Source of the DNA: Rhodospirillaceae bacterium
Lineage (GTDB): Bacteria > Pseudomonadota > Alphaproteobacteria > MPNO01 > UBA2964
Assembly (NCBI GenBank): GCA_018660305.1
Contig: JABJKO010000137.1
Location: 1 to 39,862, forward strand
DNA: 39,862 nucleotides
Direction: 5' to 3'
Part shown: in pieces, positions 8,794 through 17,172 of the stretch
Position numbering within the stretch: position 1 is the stretch's first letter
How the letters are laid out: each line of letters starts with the position of its first letter
Program-made: the position numbers and the translations under genes
Notes under the pieces: generated by a model
Database searches by the model: none
What the model was told of the DNA's origin: nothing
The model's input: only the letters and a program-made list of their open reading frames with translations

Positions 8794-10002
8794 ATGCCGC
8801 AAAAAACACGCCTCGCCTATCTTGTCAGCCATCCGATCCAGTATCAGGTCCCCCTGCTGCGCCTGATCGCGGCGGATCCGGATATCGATCTCACGGTTTT
8901 TTTCTGCAGCGATTTCTCGGTGCGTCCCCATCGCGATGACGGGTTCGGCCAGACCATCCAGTGGGATGTTCCGTTGCTCGACGGCTATGACCACATTTTC
9001 TTACCGGCCAGCGCCGGTGACACGCCGCCCAGCGTCTTTCGCCCCGTCAATTACGGGCTCGCAAAACATTTGAAAGACGGCGATTACGATGTTCTCTGGG
9101 TGCATGGCTATACGCGGTTTTATCATCTGATTTCGATGATTGGCGCGCGGCTGCAAGGACGAATCGTGCTGAACCGGGACGAGGCCTGGGACCTGAGCTC
9201 CCGCCGCGGTCCCCTCAAAAACGCCGTAAAGCGGATGTTTCTTGCGATTCTGCGACGTATTTGCCATGGCTGGCTGGTGATCGGTTCCGCCAACCGCGAT
9301 TACTATCAGGCCAACGGCATGGCGCCTGAGACCCTGTTCTCGATGCCCTATGCGGTGGACAACGAGGTCTTCCGCGACCGCGCCCTCGCGGCCGCCAGCA
9401 CCAGAGACGCGCTGCGCCGCGACCTCAATCTGGAGCCGGACCGGCCGGTCATTCTGTTTGCCTCCAAGTTCCAGCCCCGCAAGCGGCCCGATGATCTTCT
9501 GGCGGCCTTCGCCCGACTCTCTGACGATCCCGCCGCGCGGCGGCCTTATCTCGTTCTGGTGGGCGATGGCGAGGATCGGGCGGCCCTGGAACAACAAGTA
9601 AAAGAGCTGGGTATGGAGCCCTCGGTGCGGTTCGCCGGGTTTCAGAACCAGTCCGAAATTCCGCGCTACTACGATCTCTGCCAGGTGTTTGTGCTGCCGT
9701 CTCTGCTGGAGCCCTGGGGTCTGGTGATCAATGAGGTCATGAATGCCGGGCGCGCGGTCATCGTCAGCGACCAGGTGGGCGCCGCTGCCGACCTTGTCCG
9801 GGATGGCGACAACGGTTTCGTCTTCCCGGCCGGCGATATCGACGCGCTGTCCGATGGCCTGCTGCGGGTCCTGTCTGATGCCGATCTCTGCCAGCGCATG
9901 GGCGACCGGAGCCGGGAAATCATCAGTGACTGGGGCTTTCAGCAGGACCTCCTGGGCCTCAAGCAGGCGCTGGCTTACGCCGCGAAGGTCCGCGCGGGAT
10001 GA
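8794..10002 (+). CDS. Glycosyltransferase family 4
   Basis: This 402-residue GT-B enzyme has an N-terminal domain beginning RLAYLVSHPIQYQVP, a pattern common in glycosyltransferases of surface-polysaccharide loci. The C-terminal domain contains ILFASKFQPRKRP, a GDGEDR segment and the EX7E motif EPWGLVINE within LPSLLEPWG (near residues 300-310). It is expected to be a retaining transferase acting on the lipid-linked intermediate at the inner membrane. Its TGA overlaps the flippase ATG (ATGA, 9999-10002), so the two are probably translationally coupled. Confidence 0.9.
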   Translation: MPQKTRLAYLVSHPIQYQVPLLRLIAADPDIDLTVFFCSDFSVRPHRDDGFGQTIQWDVPLLDGYDHIFLPASAGDTPPSVFRPVNYGLAKHLKDGDYDVLWVHGYTRFYHLISMIGARLQGRIVLNRDEAWDLSSRRGPLKNAVKRMFLAILRRICHGWLVIGSANRDYYQANGMAPETLFSMPYAVDNEVFRDRALAAASTRDALRRDLNLEPDRPVILFASKFQPRKRPDDLLAAFARLSDDPAARRPYLVLVGDGEDRAALEQQVKELGMEPSVRFAGFQNQSEIPRYYDLCQVFVLPSLLEPWGLVINEVMNAGRAVIVSDQVGAAADLVRDGDNGFVFPAGDIDALSDGLLRVLSDADLCQRMGDRSREIISDWGFQQDLLGLKQALAYAAKVRAG

Positions 10003-11555
10003 GCGACCCGCGCCCTGCACCCCCGGGCCAGGAGGGCATTCATCGGCGCCTGATGGTGGGCTGGGCGAACAAGCTGGTGGGGCTCGGGATCAATTTCGGC
10101 GAACAGTTTCTGCTGGTCCCGGTGTTCCTGATCTTCTGGGGGCCGGAGCGTTATGGCGACTGGCTGGTTCTGTTCTCCGCGGCCGGCATGATCGCCCTCG
10201 TGGATTTCGGTTTGCAGACCTACTACGCCAATGCCGGCCAGATGGCGCTTTCGCGGGGCAATCACGAGGCATTTCACCGCCTGCTGCATCAGGCGAGCGC
10301 TTTGTACGCATTGCTGATCGGAATCGCCCTGTCGATTATTGCCATCGCGGCCTATGCGGGACGCTGGGGCAACATTCTCAATCTGCAAATCGTCGGTCCG
10401 GAGACCGCCTCCGCCATTTTCCTGCTGCTGCTGATGTTCTTCCTCGCCAGTCTTCCGATGGGCGTCGTGATGGCGATCTACCGGGCGCATGGCCATGTGG
10501 CCACGGGGATCGTGGTGGCCAATATATCCCGCCTGGTTCTGGTGGGCGCCGTTGCCGTGACCCTGTGGGCCGGGGGCGGGCTATACAGTTTGGCGGCAAT
10601 CTATATTGCTGTCGTGGCCGGCAACTGGGCCGCCGTGACGGCGCATCAGAGACGCCGGTACCCGGCGCTGCGCCACGGCATCATGTGGCCGGACAGGACC
10701 GCCCGCCGGGAACTCCTCAAAATCGCTCCGCTCTATGCCGTCGTCCCCGCCGCCCTGATGCTGACGATCCATGGCACCATCGTGCTGATCTCGACACTGG
10801 CCGCGGCCGGACAGGCGGTGGTCGCCTTCGCCACCCTGCGGACCCTGACCGGCGTGGCGCGGCAGGCCATGGATCAGCTTCTCCAGGTCACCGGCGCGGA
10901 ATTCTCCCGTCAGTTTGCCCAGGACGACACAAGCGCGCTGGCCGCCCTGTATGATTTTGTCAGCCGTCTGGCGGGCGGTGTGTGCGGCGCCCTGGCCGGG
11001 CTGATCGCCATTATTGCCCCGGCCTTTCTGGCCATCTGGACTCTCGGCAAGGTACCGTTCGATCCCGCCATCTTCTGGCCTCTGCTGGCCACCGCCGGTC
11101 TCGCGGGGCCGTCCATCGCCGGCTATGCGGTGCTGCATCACGTCAACCAGCCGCGGGGAATGGCGGGCGCTTATGGGGCAAGCGGCGCCCTGACGCTGAT
11201 CCTGTGTCTGCTCCTGATTCCCAGGATGGGGGCCGCCGGCGCCGCCTGGGCCGTACTGATCGCCGAGGTCGCGGTGCTGTCGCTTGTCATCCCCAACCAT
11301 GCCGCCAAAATCGTCGGCGGGTCGTTCATGACGCGCTTTGCCAAGACCCAGCTTTGCGCCCTGAGCGCCTTTACGATCAGCGCCGCCGGCGCCTGGGCAG
11401 CCCAGACACTGATCGGCAGCGGGACTCTCGTCCGGCTCATCCTGGTTGGATTTCTCTGGTGCGCCCTTGTGACAATCCCGCTGGTCTTTTTATTGTTCGA
11501 TGGAGCCAAACGTCGCTGGATCGCCGACCGGCTGCGCGACCGCCTTCGCTCCTAA
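9999..11555 (+). CDS. Polysaccharide flippase (Wzx-like, MOP superfamily)
   Basis: This 518-residue protein has roughly twelve to fourteen hydrophobic segments spread over its length. It opens with a short polar tail and then WANKLVGLGINFGEQFLLVPVFL, a typical first helix of Wzx/MatE-like flippases. It should move undecaprenyl-pyrophosphate-linked repeat units across the inner membrane. It ends the plus-strand glycosyltransferase operon, and its TAA (11553-11555) overlaps the TAG of the convergent GT4 gene (11552-11554). The substrate is presumably the glycan built by the neighbouring transferases. Confidence 0.85.
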   Translation: MSDPRPAPPGQEGIHRRLMVGWANKLVGLGINFGEQFLLVPVFLIFWGPERYGDWLVLFSAAGMIALVDFGLQTYYANAGQMALSRGNHEAFHRLLHQASALYALLIGIALSIIAIAAYAGRWGNILNLQIVGPETASAIFLLLLMFFLASLPMGVVMAIYRAHGHVATGIVVANISRLVLVGAVAVTLWAGGGLYSLAAIYIAVVAGNWAAVTAHQRRRYPALRHGIMWPDRTARRELLKIAPLYAVVPAALMLTIHGTIVLISTLAAAGQAVVAFATLRTLTGVARQAMDQLLQVTGAEFSRQFAQDDTSALAALYDFVSRLAGGVCGALAGLIAIIAPAFLAIWTLGKVPFDPAIFWPLLATAGLAGPSIAGYAVLHHVNQPRGMAGAYGASGALTLILCLLLIPRMGAAGAAWAVLIAEVAVLSLVIPNHAAKIVGGSFMTRFAKTQLCALSAFTISAAGAWAAQTLIGSGTLVRLILVGFLWCALVTIPLVFLLFDGAKRRWIADRLRDRLRS

Positions 11556-12742
11556 TCCGCCGGCGCGATGTCGTGGCCTGCCGCGCTCGCCAGATCCGAA
11601 TACAGCCTGTACGCGGCGTCGCCGTAGGTATCCCACCCGCCAAGTCCTTTGACTCGGGCAGCGGCCTTCTCCGACATCTCCGCCAGACGCCGCGGGTCGT
11701 CATGAAGCCCGACCAGATTTTGCGCCAGGGCATCCGTGTCACCCGACGGAAAGAGAAGACCTTCCTCGCCATCGGTAAAAAAATCAGCCGCACCGGTATG
11801 GGAGCTGGCGATGACCGGACAGCCGCAGGCCAGCGCTTCCGCCATCACCATGCCGAAGCCTTCTTCGATGGAGGGCAGAACGAACACGCTGGCGCGGGAC
11901 ATCTGTACGGCGACCTCGGCGCGGGACAGTGCTCCGGTAATCTCCACATTGGCCACCGGATAGCGTTTTAGAAGCGCCTCGGTCTCCGGCAGTTTTGTGC
12001 CCACCAGCACCAGTGTCGCTTTTGCCAGCCCGGCACGGCCGACGGCCTCCAGCAAATGATGCAAGCCCTTGCGCACGGAAAGCCAGCCGACAAACAGGAT
12101 GCGGAAACTCTCATCGCGCGGAGCGGTCCTTTGAAAGGCGCCGACGTTCACGCCAAACGGTATGCAGTGAATTTTTTCCTCGGGCACGCCGCGCTCCACA
12201 AAGCTGCGCCGCGCGAAATTCGACGGCACCAGCACCGCGTCGGCGGCGTCATATTCGGCGCATTCCTGATCCATGAGGCGCTGATCGATCCCGGGATAGG
12301 GTAGTTCCAGAGCCTCATAAGCCTCTCGCAACAGGCGGTCCTGATAGACGATGTGGGACGACAGGCGGTCGCACACATAGACCGCACCGCGCGCCCTGGC
12401 CACCAGGCCGGCCTGAAGCCCGACGCTGGAAAGCGCACTATAGACATGGCACTCGGGCAGGGTCCGCGCCACATGGCGATCGAGGGCCTGCTTGGCGTGC
12501 CAGCCGGCGCGCTCCGCCCATCGCGGCGGCACCAGCCCATAGCGGTGCAGCGCCTCGAGCGGCGTCTGAAACCACGGATAAGTCCGGATCGATCGTGGCG
12601 GCAGCGCGTATTGGCGGACGAACGGCCTGGCAAAGCCGGTATAGATGGCCGCCAGCGCCCGGCGGCGTTCGAGCTGCAGGGCGGCTTCAAAATAGTGAAA
12701 CCGGCTCATGGTGGTGAGGGTGACCTGCAGCCGTTCTGACAT
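11552..12742 (-). CDS. Glycosyltransferase family 4
   Basis: This GT-B enzyme has about 396 residues. The ATG at 12740-12742 is the best start I can see, although no strong ribosome binding site precedes it; a TTG two codons upstream and an ATG at 12715 are alternatives. The C-terminal domain shows FRILFVGWLSVRKG and the EX7E motif EGFGMVMAE in LPSIEEGFG (near residue 285), then ALACGCPVIAS. It probably adds a sugar of the repeat unit. It shares its stop region with the convergent flippase gene and lies 25 bases after the broken wzy-like gene. Confidence 0.88.
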   Translation of the reverse strand: MSERLQVTLTTMSRFHYFEAALQLERRRALAAIYTGFARPFVRQYALPPRSIRTYPWFQTPLEALHRYGLVPPRWAERAGWHAKQALDRHVARTLPECHVYSALSSVGLQAGLVARARGAVYVCDRLSSHIVYQDRLLREAYEALELPYPGIDQRLMDQECAEYDAADAVLVPSNFARRSFVERGVPEEKIHCIPFGVNVGAFQRTAPRDESFRILFVGWLSVRKGLHHLLEAVGRAGLAKATLVLVGTKLPETEALLKRYPVANVEITGALSRAEVAVQMSRASVFVLPSIEEGFGMVMAEALACGCPVIASSHTGAADFFTDGEEGLLFPSGDTDALAQNLVGLHDDPRRLAEMSEKAAARVKGLGGWDTYGDAAYRLYSDLASAAGHDIAPAD

Positions 12743-12751
12743 GCGCAAGGT

Positions 12752-12776
12752 CTAGCGCGTTTTCCGTCTACACGGA
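12752..12776 (+). repeat. 25-bp dispersed intergenic repeat, copy A
   Basis: These 25 bases, beginning CTAGCGCGTTTTCCG and ending TACACGGA, match 20 of 25 positions at 37356-37380. They include the TAG stop of the wzy-like gene and run into the spacer before the GT4 gene. TTCCGT-CTAC-ACGGAA inside the copy can form a 6-bp hairpin, which could help 3' end formation on either strand. With two copies it is probably a small dispersed genomic element. Confidence 0.5.
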
Positions 12777-14231
12777 ACCTGCCCGCCCCACCAGCCGCGG
12801 TCCCGTCACGAGGTGCAAAAATATCCGGTAGGCGATGAGTGCCACGAAGAGCGCCGCGATAAGGCGCATCATATTGAGCTTATGAGCGAAAAACGCCGTC
12901 TCGGTTCCCAGCGCGGCGAGAAAAACATAGACCATCACATAGACCGAGAAAAAATTGAGCCGGATAAACAGCGCCATCGACGCCAGACAGACTCCGATAA
13001 TTGCAGCCAGGGCGGCGTACAAGACCGGTCCCACCCAGCGAAAATCAATATAGGCCGCCGTGACGATGGATGTGGCCCGATCACGGGCACCGATACTGTA
13101 ACGCTGGCCGACGGAGGCCTCGTCGGATTTCAACGATCTCAACACCCGGTCCTTGTCCGGCATCAGAAAACGCGGAATGGATATGATGGCTTCGCCGAGG
13201 AGAACCCGGCCATAATACTGATTGACGATCCTGGCATTGACCATGAGATCGACCAGATAACCCAGCACAAAGACGCGATCGACGATTTCTTTCTCCTGCG
13301 TCTTGGCAACATTGTCCCAGCGCGACTCCATCAGCTCCGACGCGCTTTCAAGCCGGGTAAAGATATCGCGGTCCTGCTGCGCGGCAGCCGGTTGCGAATA
13401 CCCCTCGATCCGCAGCGCGAGAAACACCACCCAGAGAAGATAGACCACCGGCAGCGACCCCAGCCCCAGCATGATGATCTGGTTGGCACGCAGACCGCGG
13501 CCCCTTGCCCACACAAAGCAGGCCACGAAAATCAAGGCCTGAAACAGAATCACCCGGCGCCCATGAGCAAAATTAAACACCAGCTCGATGGGCAGCAGCG
13601 CCAGCGCCGAAAGGAAAAATAGCGGCCGGCGGCGCAGCTGGCTGTGCCCCAGGATCCACCCTCAGATCCCCACCATCGGCCACGACAAAGCGACAATGAG
13701 CCCTGTGAAGACGGGAAGCTCCGTCTCGTCGATCAAGGCGGCGCCCTGCAGGGATATGGCGCCACTGGCTAGAAACGTCGCGACAAACCCGGCGATCAGA
13801 ATAAAAACAACAGGCAGCCATCCCGGCCAGTTTGCGCCCAAATCCTCATCGAACAGGCGCCGCCAGAAAGGGACTTCGAGACGCCCGAACAAAAACAGAC
13901 ACCCGCAAAAGAGAACGATATAGACGCTCGCATCGAACAGCGTCCCCAACTGCACCATGGTGATGCTGCTGATGATGCCGCCTTCCGCCAGGGACAGGGT
14001 GATAGCCGACCCGCCGAAATACGAGATCAGCAGGCTTCCGGCGTGAATATCACACAGAGACCAGTATTGCCGCCGCCGGACAATGACCAGCCAGAGGTGA
14101 ATGATACCCGCCAGAAACAGCAGAAAATGGCCGGCAGCGACCGTTCCGAGACTATTGATCGCAACGGCGCCTGCAACCGTGAACAAGCCGACAAACAGGC
14201 AGACAAGCTGGACGATCAGAATTGAATGCAT
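12768..14231 (-). pseudogene. Wzy-like O-antigen polymerase, interrupted by in-frame TGA
   Basis: Two minus-strand open segments (14231 to 13662, and 13661 to 12768) lie in the same frame and are separated only by a TGA at 13662-13664, codon 190 of 488. I checked the 27 codons between that TGA and the next possible start, and none is a stop. Read through, the protein is a polytopic membrane protein of about 487 residues: several N-terminal helices, an EGYSQ-containing loop, a large loop with RFLMPDKDR and SVGQRYSIGARDR, and further C-terminal helices. This fits oligosaccharide repeat-unit polymerases. The TGA lies at the end of one helix, just before a basic loop (HSQLRRRP). The likely start is the ATG at 14229-14231 behind GGGGGA. 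It may be a true null allele, a sequencing error or a recoded codon. Confidence 0.75.
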
Positions 14232-14251
14232 CGTCCCCCGCTTAGCCAAAT

Positions 14252-15208
14252 TCAGGCCGGTGTGTCGCTCAGGAGGCGATCAAAATACGCGATGGTCCGC
14301 TCGAGCCCTTCATCCAGCTGAACTTTCGGTTTCCAATCGAGCTTCTCACGGGCCAGCGATATGTCGGGCTGCCGCTGGATGGGATCGTCCTGAGGCAAGG
14401 GTTCCCGGATGATTTCCGAGCGCGACCCGGTGGCGGCGATCACCTTTTCGGCAAGCTCCAATATGGTGAACTCACCGGGATTGCCCAGATTCATGGGACC
14501 GGAAAAATCGTCCTCCAGATTCATAAACTGAACAAACGCGTCGACCAAATCATCCACATAGCAGAACGACCGGGTCTGGGAGCCATCGCCATAAATGGTG
14601 ACCGGGTCGCCGCGCAGCGCCTGGACGATGAAGTTGGACACCACCCGCCCGTCATTGGGGTGCATGCGCGGCCCATAGGTGTTGAATATCCTGGCCACCC
14701 TTATGGACAGCCCATGCTGCCGCCGATAATCGAAAAACAGGGTCTCGGCACAGCGCTTGCCCTCGTCATAGCAGGCACGCGGCCCGATGGGGTTGGTGTG
14801 GCCCCAATAGCTCTCCGGCTGCGGATGAATTTTAGGGTCGCCATAGACCTCGCTGGTGGAGGCCTGAAAAATCTTGGCACGGACCCGCTTGGCGAGCCCA
14901 AGCATGTTGATGGCCCCGTGCACGCTGGTCTTGGTGGTCTGCACGGGATCGAACTGGTAATGGACCGGCGAGGCGGGGCAGGCGAGATTATAAATCTCGT
15001 CGACCTCCACATAGAGCGGAAACGTTACGTCGTGCCGCATGATCTCGAACCGCGGCTTACCTATCAGAGCGGCGATATTGTCCTTGGACCCGGTAAAATA
15101 ATTGTCGACACACAGCACATCCGCATTCTCCGACAGCAGCCGTTCACACAAATGCGACCCGATAAAGCCGGCGCCGCCCGTTACGAGAATCCTTTTTGCC
15201 GCCGCCAT
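14252..15208 (-). CDS. UDP-glucuronate decarboxylase (UDP-xylose synthase), SDR family
   Basis: This 318-residue extended SDR enzyme has the NAD-binding [11 protein letters not shown] at about residues 10-20, the conserved Ser-Thr pair in [11 protein letters not shown], and the catalytic YDEGKR motif (Tyr and Lys), the UXS version of YxxxK. The [12 protein letters not shown] segment and the [10 protein letters not shown] block are also characteristic. It should convert UDP-glucuronate to UDP-xylose with NAD recycling in the cytoplasm, which suggests a pentose in the polymer. A good ribosome binding site (AGGAGAC) precedes the ATG. No UDP-glucose dehydrogenase is present in this window, so the precursor must come from elsewhere. 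Confidence 0.93.
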   Translation of the reverse strand: MAAAKRILVTGGAGFIGSHLCERLLSENADVLCVDNYFTGSKDNIAALIGKPRFEIMRHDVTFPLYVEVDEIYNLACPASPVHYQFDPVQTTKTSVHGAINMLGLAKRVRAKIFQASTSEVYGDPKIHPQPESYWGHTNPIGPRACYDEGKRCAETLFFDYRRQHGLSIRVARIFNTYGPRMHPNDGRVVSNFIVQALRGDPVTIYGDGSQTRSFCYVDDLVDAFVQFMNLEDDFSGPMNLGNPGEFTILELAEKVIAATGSRSEIIREPLPQDDPIQRQPDISLAREKLDWKPKVQLDEGLERTIAYFDRLLSDTPA

Positions 15209-15254
15209 ATTTGTCTCCTGAATGCGCGTGGGAAATTTGTGGGCACCGTATCAT

Positions 15255-16385
15255 CTATGTTCTGGCATTAGAACTATTGGAGAAGTGTAAAGCTTTTACC
15301 GGCGGGGACAGACCGGCCGGCAGACCCGTCATCGGCCGGCAAAGTCCGCGCAGCCTGAGACCGAGATTGTGAAGCGCCACGGCAGGCTCGGCACAGATCG
15401 TGAATTCGCGCCACAGCAAAGTGGTCAGCGGTTGTTCATGGGGGAAAAGACGGCGGAAATCCTCGACAACACGTCGAAACGCCCCGCCTCCCAACCCGCC
15501 GGGCCGCTTTTGCAGGCAGGCCGGAACACCCTCCATGGAAACTCCGAGCTCCCTGAGCAGCGCAAGGAAAAACCTCAAGGGGCGATAAAATGCCCCCGCC
15601 TTCGCCAGGCCGATGATCGTGTTCCAATCGAGGGTAGCCGCGTCCCGGAGAAGGAGAATCGCATCCACGGTTTTGCGGATGCTGAACACATCAAACTTGT
15701 CCTTGGCGGTATTGGTGACGCACAGGACAAAGGCATGTTCCCGGCACGGGACGGAAACGGCAAACCCTTCCAGATGGATGGTCCGCGCCGCGGCAAAAAC
15801 CAGCTCGGTGGTCAGAGACCGGTGGGCCGGATAGCAATCGGGATGAACATGGATGTCTATGTCGCACACCCCGTCCGCCGATACCAAGGGCATGAAGCTG
15901 GCATCGGAGATCATCCCCCAGGGATTGACCGGCGAGGAACGGAACCGGAAACCGTGCTCCATGAGAAACGAGATGGTGCCTTGCAGATCGGCCTGTCTGA
16001 CGAGAATATCGAGATCGCCCTGAATGCGCAGATATGCTTCGGGATAGAGCGTATGGGCGTTGGCGAAGCCTTTGAGAAACACCGTCTCGATGCCGGTCTC
16101 CACCAGAGCCTGCGCCCAGCGGCGCTGCTGCGCCAGGCTGAACGCGGTTGCCAGACCGCTGTGTTTGACCAATGTCTTGTCGAGCAATGGGTCGCCGTTG
16201 CGGTCCGCGACCGGCGCCAGGAGATGATTGGCGAGAACCGGTGACACCAGTTCGGCGAACTGCCCGGCCGCCGCGCACAGCGCGTTAGAACCGGATGGCA
16301 GCGCCGCATCATGGGGTCGGGCGACCAGCGGCCAGATATTGACCGGCTCCCTGTCGTCCTCGTCCCGTGGCGTGAGAGACTCCAT
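15255..16385 (-). CDS. Nucleotidyltransferase family protein (PF14907-like)
   Basis: This 376-residue protein has a nucleotidyltransferase core. VFLKGFANA near residue 103 precedes GDLDILV at 123-129, giving Asp124 and Asp126 as metal ligands, and a third acidic site lies in CDIDIHVHP (Asp175, Asp177). This matches the NTP_transf_5 family often found in exopolysaccharide, exosortase and HprK/PqqD-linked loci. The substrate of the family is unknown; AMP or another nucleotide group could be moved onto a protein, peptide or sugar. It lies three bases downstream of the phosphatase gene stop, so the two are probably co-transcribed. A possible functional link to the kinase and PqqD at 29836-31047 is discussed in the findings. 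Confidence 0.8.
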   Translation of the reverse strand: MESLTPRDEDDREPVNIWPLVARPHDAALPSGSNALCAAAGQFAELVSPVLANHLLAPVADRNGDPLLDKTLVKHSGLATAFSLAQQRRWAQALVETGIETVFLKGFANAHTLYPEAYLRIQGDLDILVRQADLQGTISFLMEHGFRFRSSPVNPWGMISDASFMPLVSADGVCDIDIHVHPDCYPAHRSLTTELVFAAARTIHLEGFAVSVPCREHAFVLCVTNTAKDKFDVFSIRKTVDAILLLRDAATLDWNTIIGLAKAGAFYRPLRFFLALLRELGVSMEGVPACLQKRPGGLGGGAFRRVVEDFRRLFPHEQPLTTLLWREFTICAEPAVALHNLGLRLRGLCRPMTGLPAGLSPPVKALHFSNSSNART

Positions 16386-16388
16386 CGC

Positions 16389-17153
16389 TCAGGTCTGCAG
16401 AATACGCTGATTGGACCCCTCGAGAACCAGACAGGTCAGAATGTTGCTGAAATAGGCGCCGGTATCGATTCCAATCCGGTTAGGCAGAAATTCCGGTTGC
16501 GACACGATGGTGTGGCCATGCACCACACAATGGCCATGATCGGCCTTGGAATAGAGAAATTCATCGCGGATCCAGAGCAGATCCTGGCTGACCTGTTGTT
16601 CGATGGGGGTGCCCGGCTGAATACCGGCATGGACAAACAGATAATCGCCTTCCACATGGTAGGGTTCCAGATCGCGCAGGAAGGCGAGGTGCCGCTCCGG
16701 CACCTTGTCGCGCAACGACCGCTGCATTTCGATAAACCGCTGATCCAGGCTGGTGCTGTTCCCCATGCGGACGCCATAGCTGAACAGGGTCGCATCACCG
16801 CCATTATGGAGCCACATGGCGCCGACCGCCGCATTGTCGAGGAAGCCAAGCATCATTTCCTCGTGGTTTCCGCTGAGAAACACCGCCTCGAACCCCTCCA
16901 GAGGCTCGTCCAGCAGGAGATCGACCACCTGGCGCGATGATTCGCCCCGATCAACATAGTCCCCGAGATGGATCACGACCTTACGGCCGGGCGGCGCTTT
17001 CGCGGCATCCTCGATAATGCACTCGCGAATGCGTTGCAGCAGATCGATGCGCCCATGAATATCACCGACCACATAAAGGCGGCTGCCTTCCGGTACGGCG
17101 GCGGCGGAACCCGTCCCGTCCTTCTTTCGGACACCGAACAGCTTCCTCAGCAT
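16389..17153 (-). CDS. PPP-family metallophosphatase (Ser/Thr phosphatase or ApaH-like)
   Basis: This 254-residue protein has the complete PPP signature in order: GDIHGR near residue 29, GDYVDRG near 62 and GNHE near 94, with later HAG and HGHT histidines that complete the two-metal site. The family covers protein phosphatases and diadenosine tetraphosphatases, which these motifs cannot separate. The start is the ATG at 17151-17153, giving MLRKLFG; the open frame extends upstream to 17225 but would overlap the sensor gene. It sits directly before the nucleotidyltransferase gene, so it could reverse a phosphate or nucleotide modification. That role is an inference from position. Confidence 0.85.
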   Translation of the reverse strand: MLRKLFGVRKKDGTGSAAAVPEGSRLYVVGDIHGRIDLLQRIRECIIEDAAKAPPGRKVVIHLGDYVDRGESSRQVVDLLLDEPLEGFEAVFLSGNHEEMMLGFLDNAAVGAMWLHNGGDATLFSYGVRMGNSTSLDQRFIEMQRSLRDKVPERHLAFLRDLEPYHVEGDYLFVHAGIQPGTPIEQQVSQDLLWIRDEFLYSKADHGHCVVHGHTIVSQPEFLPNRIGIDTGAYFSNILTCLVLEGSNQRILQT

Positions 17154-17172
17154 GACCTGATCTTGCGGCGCA

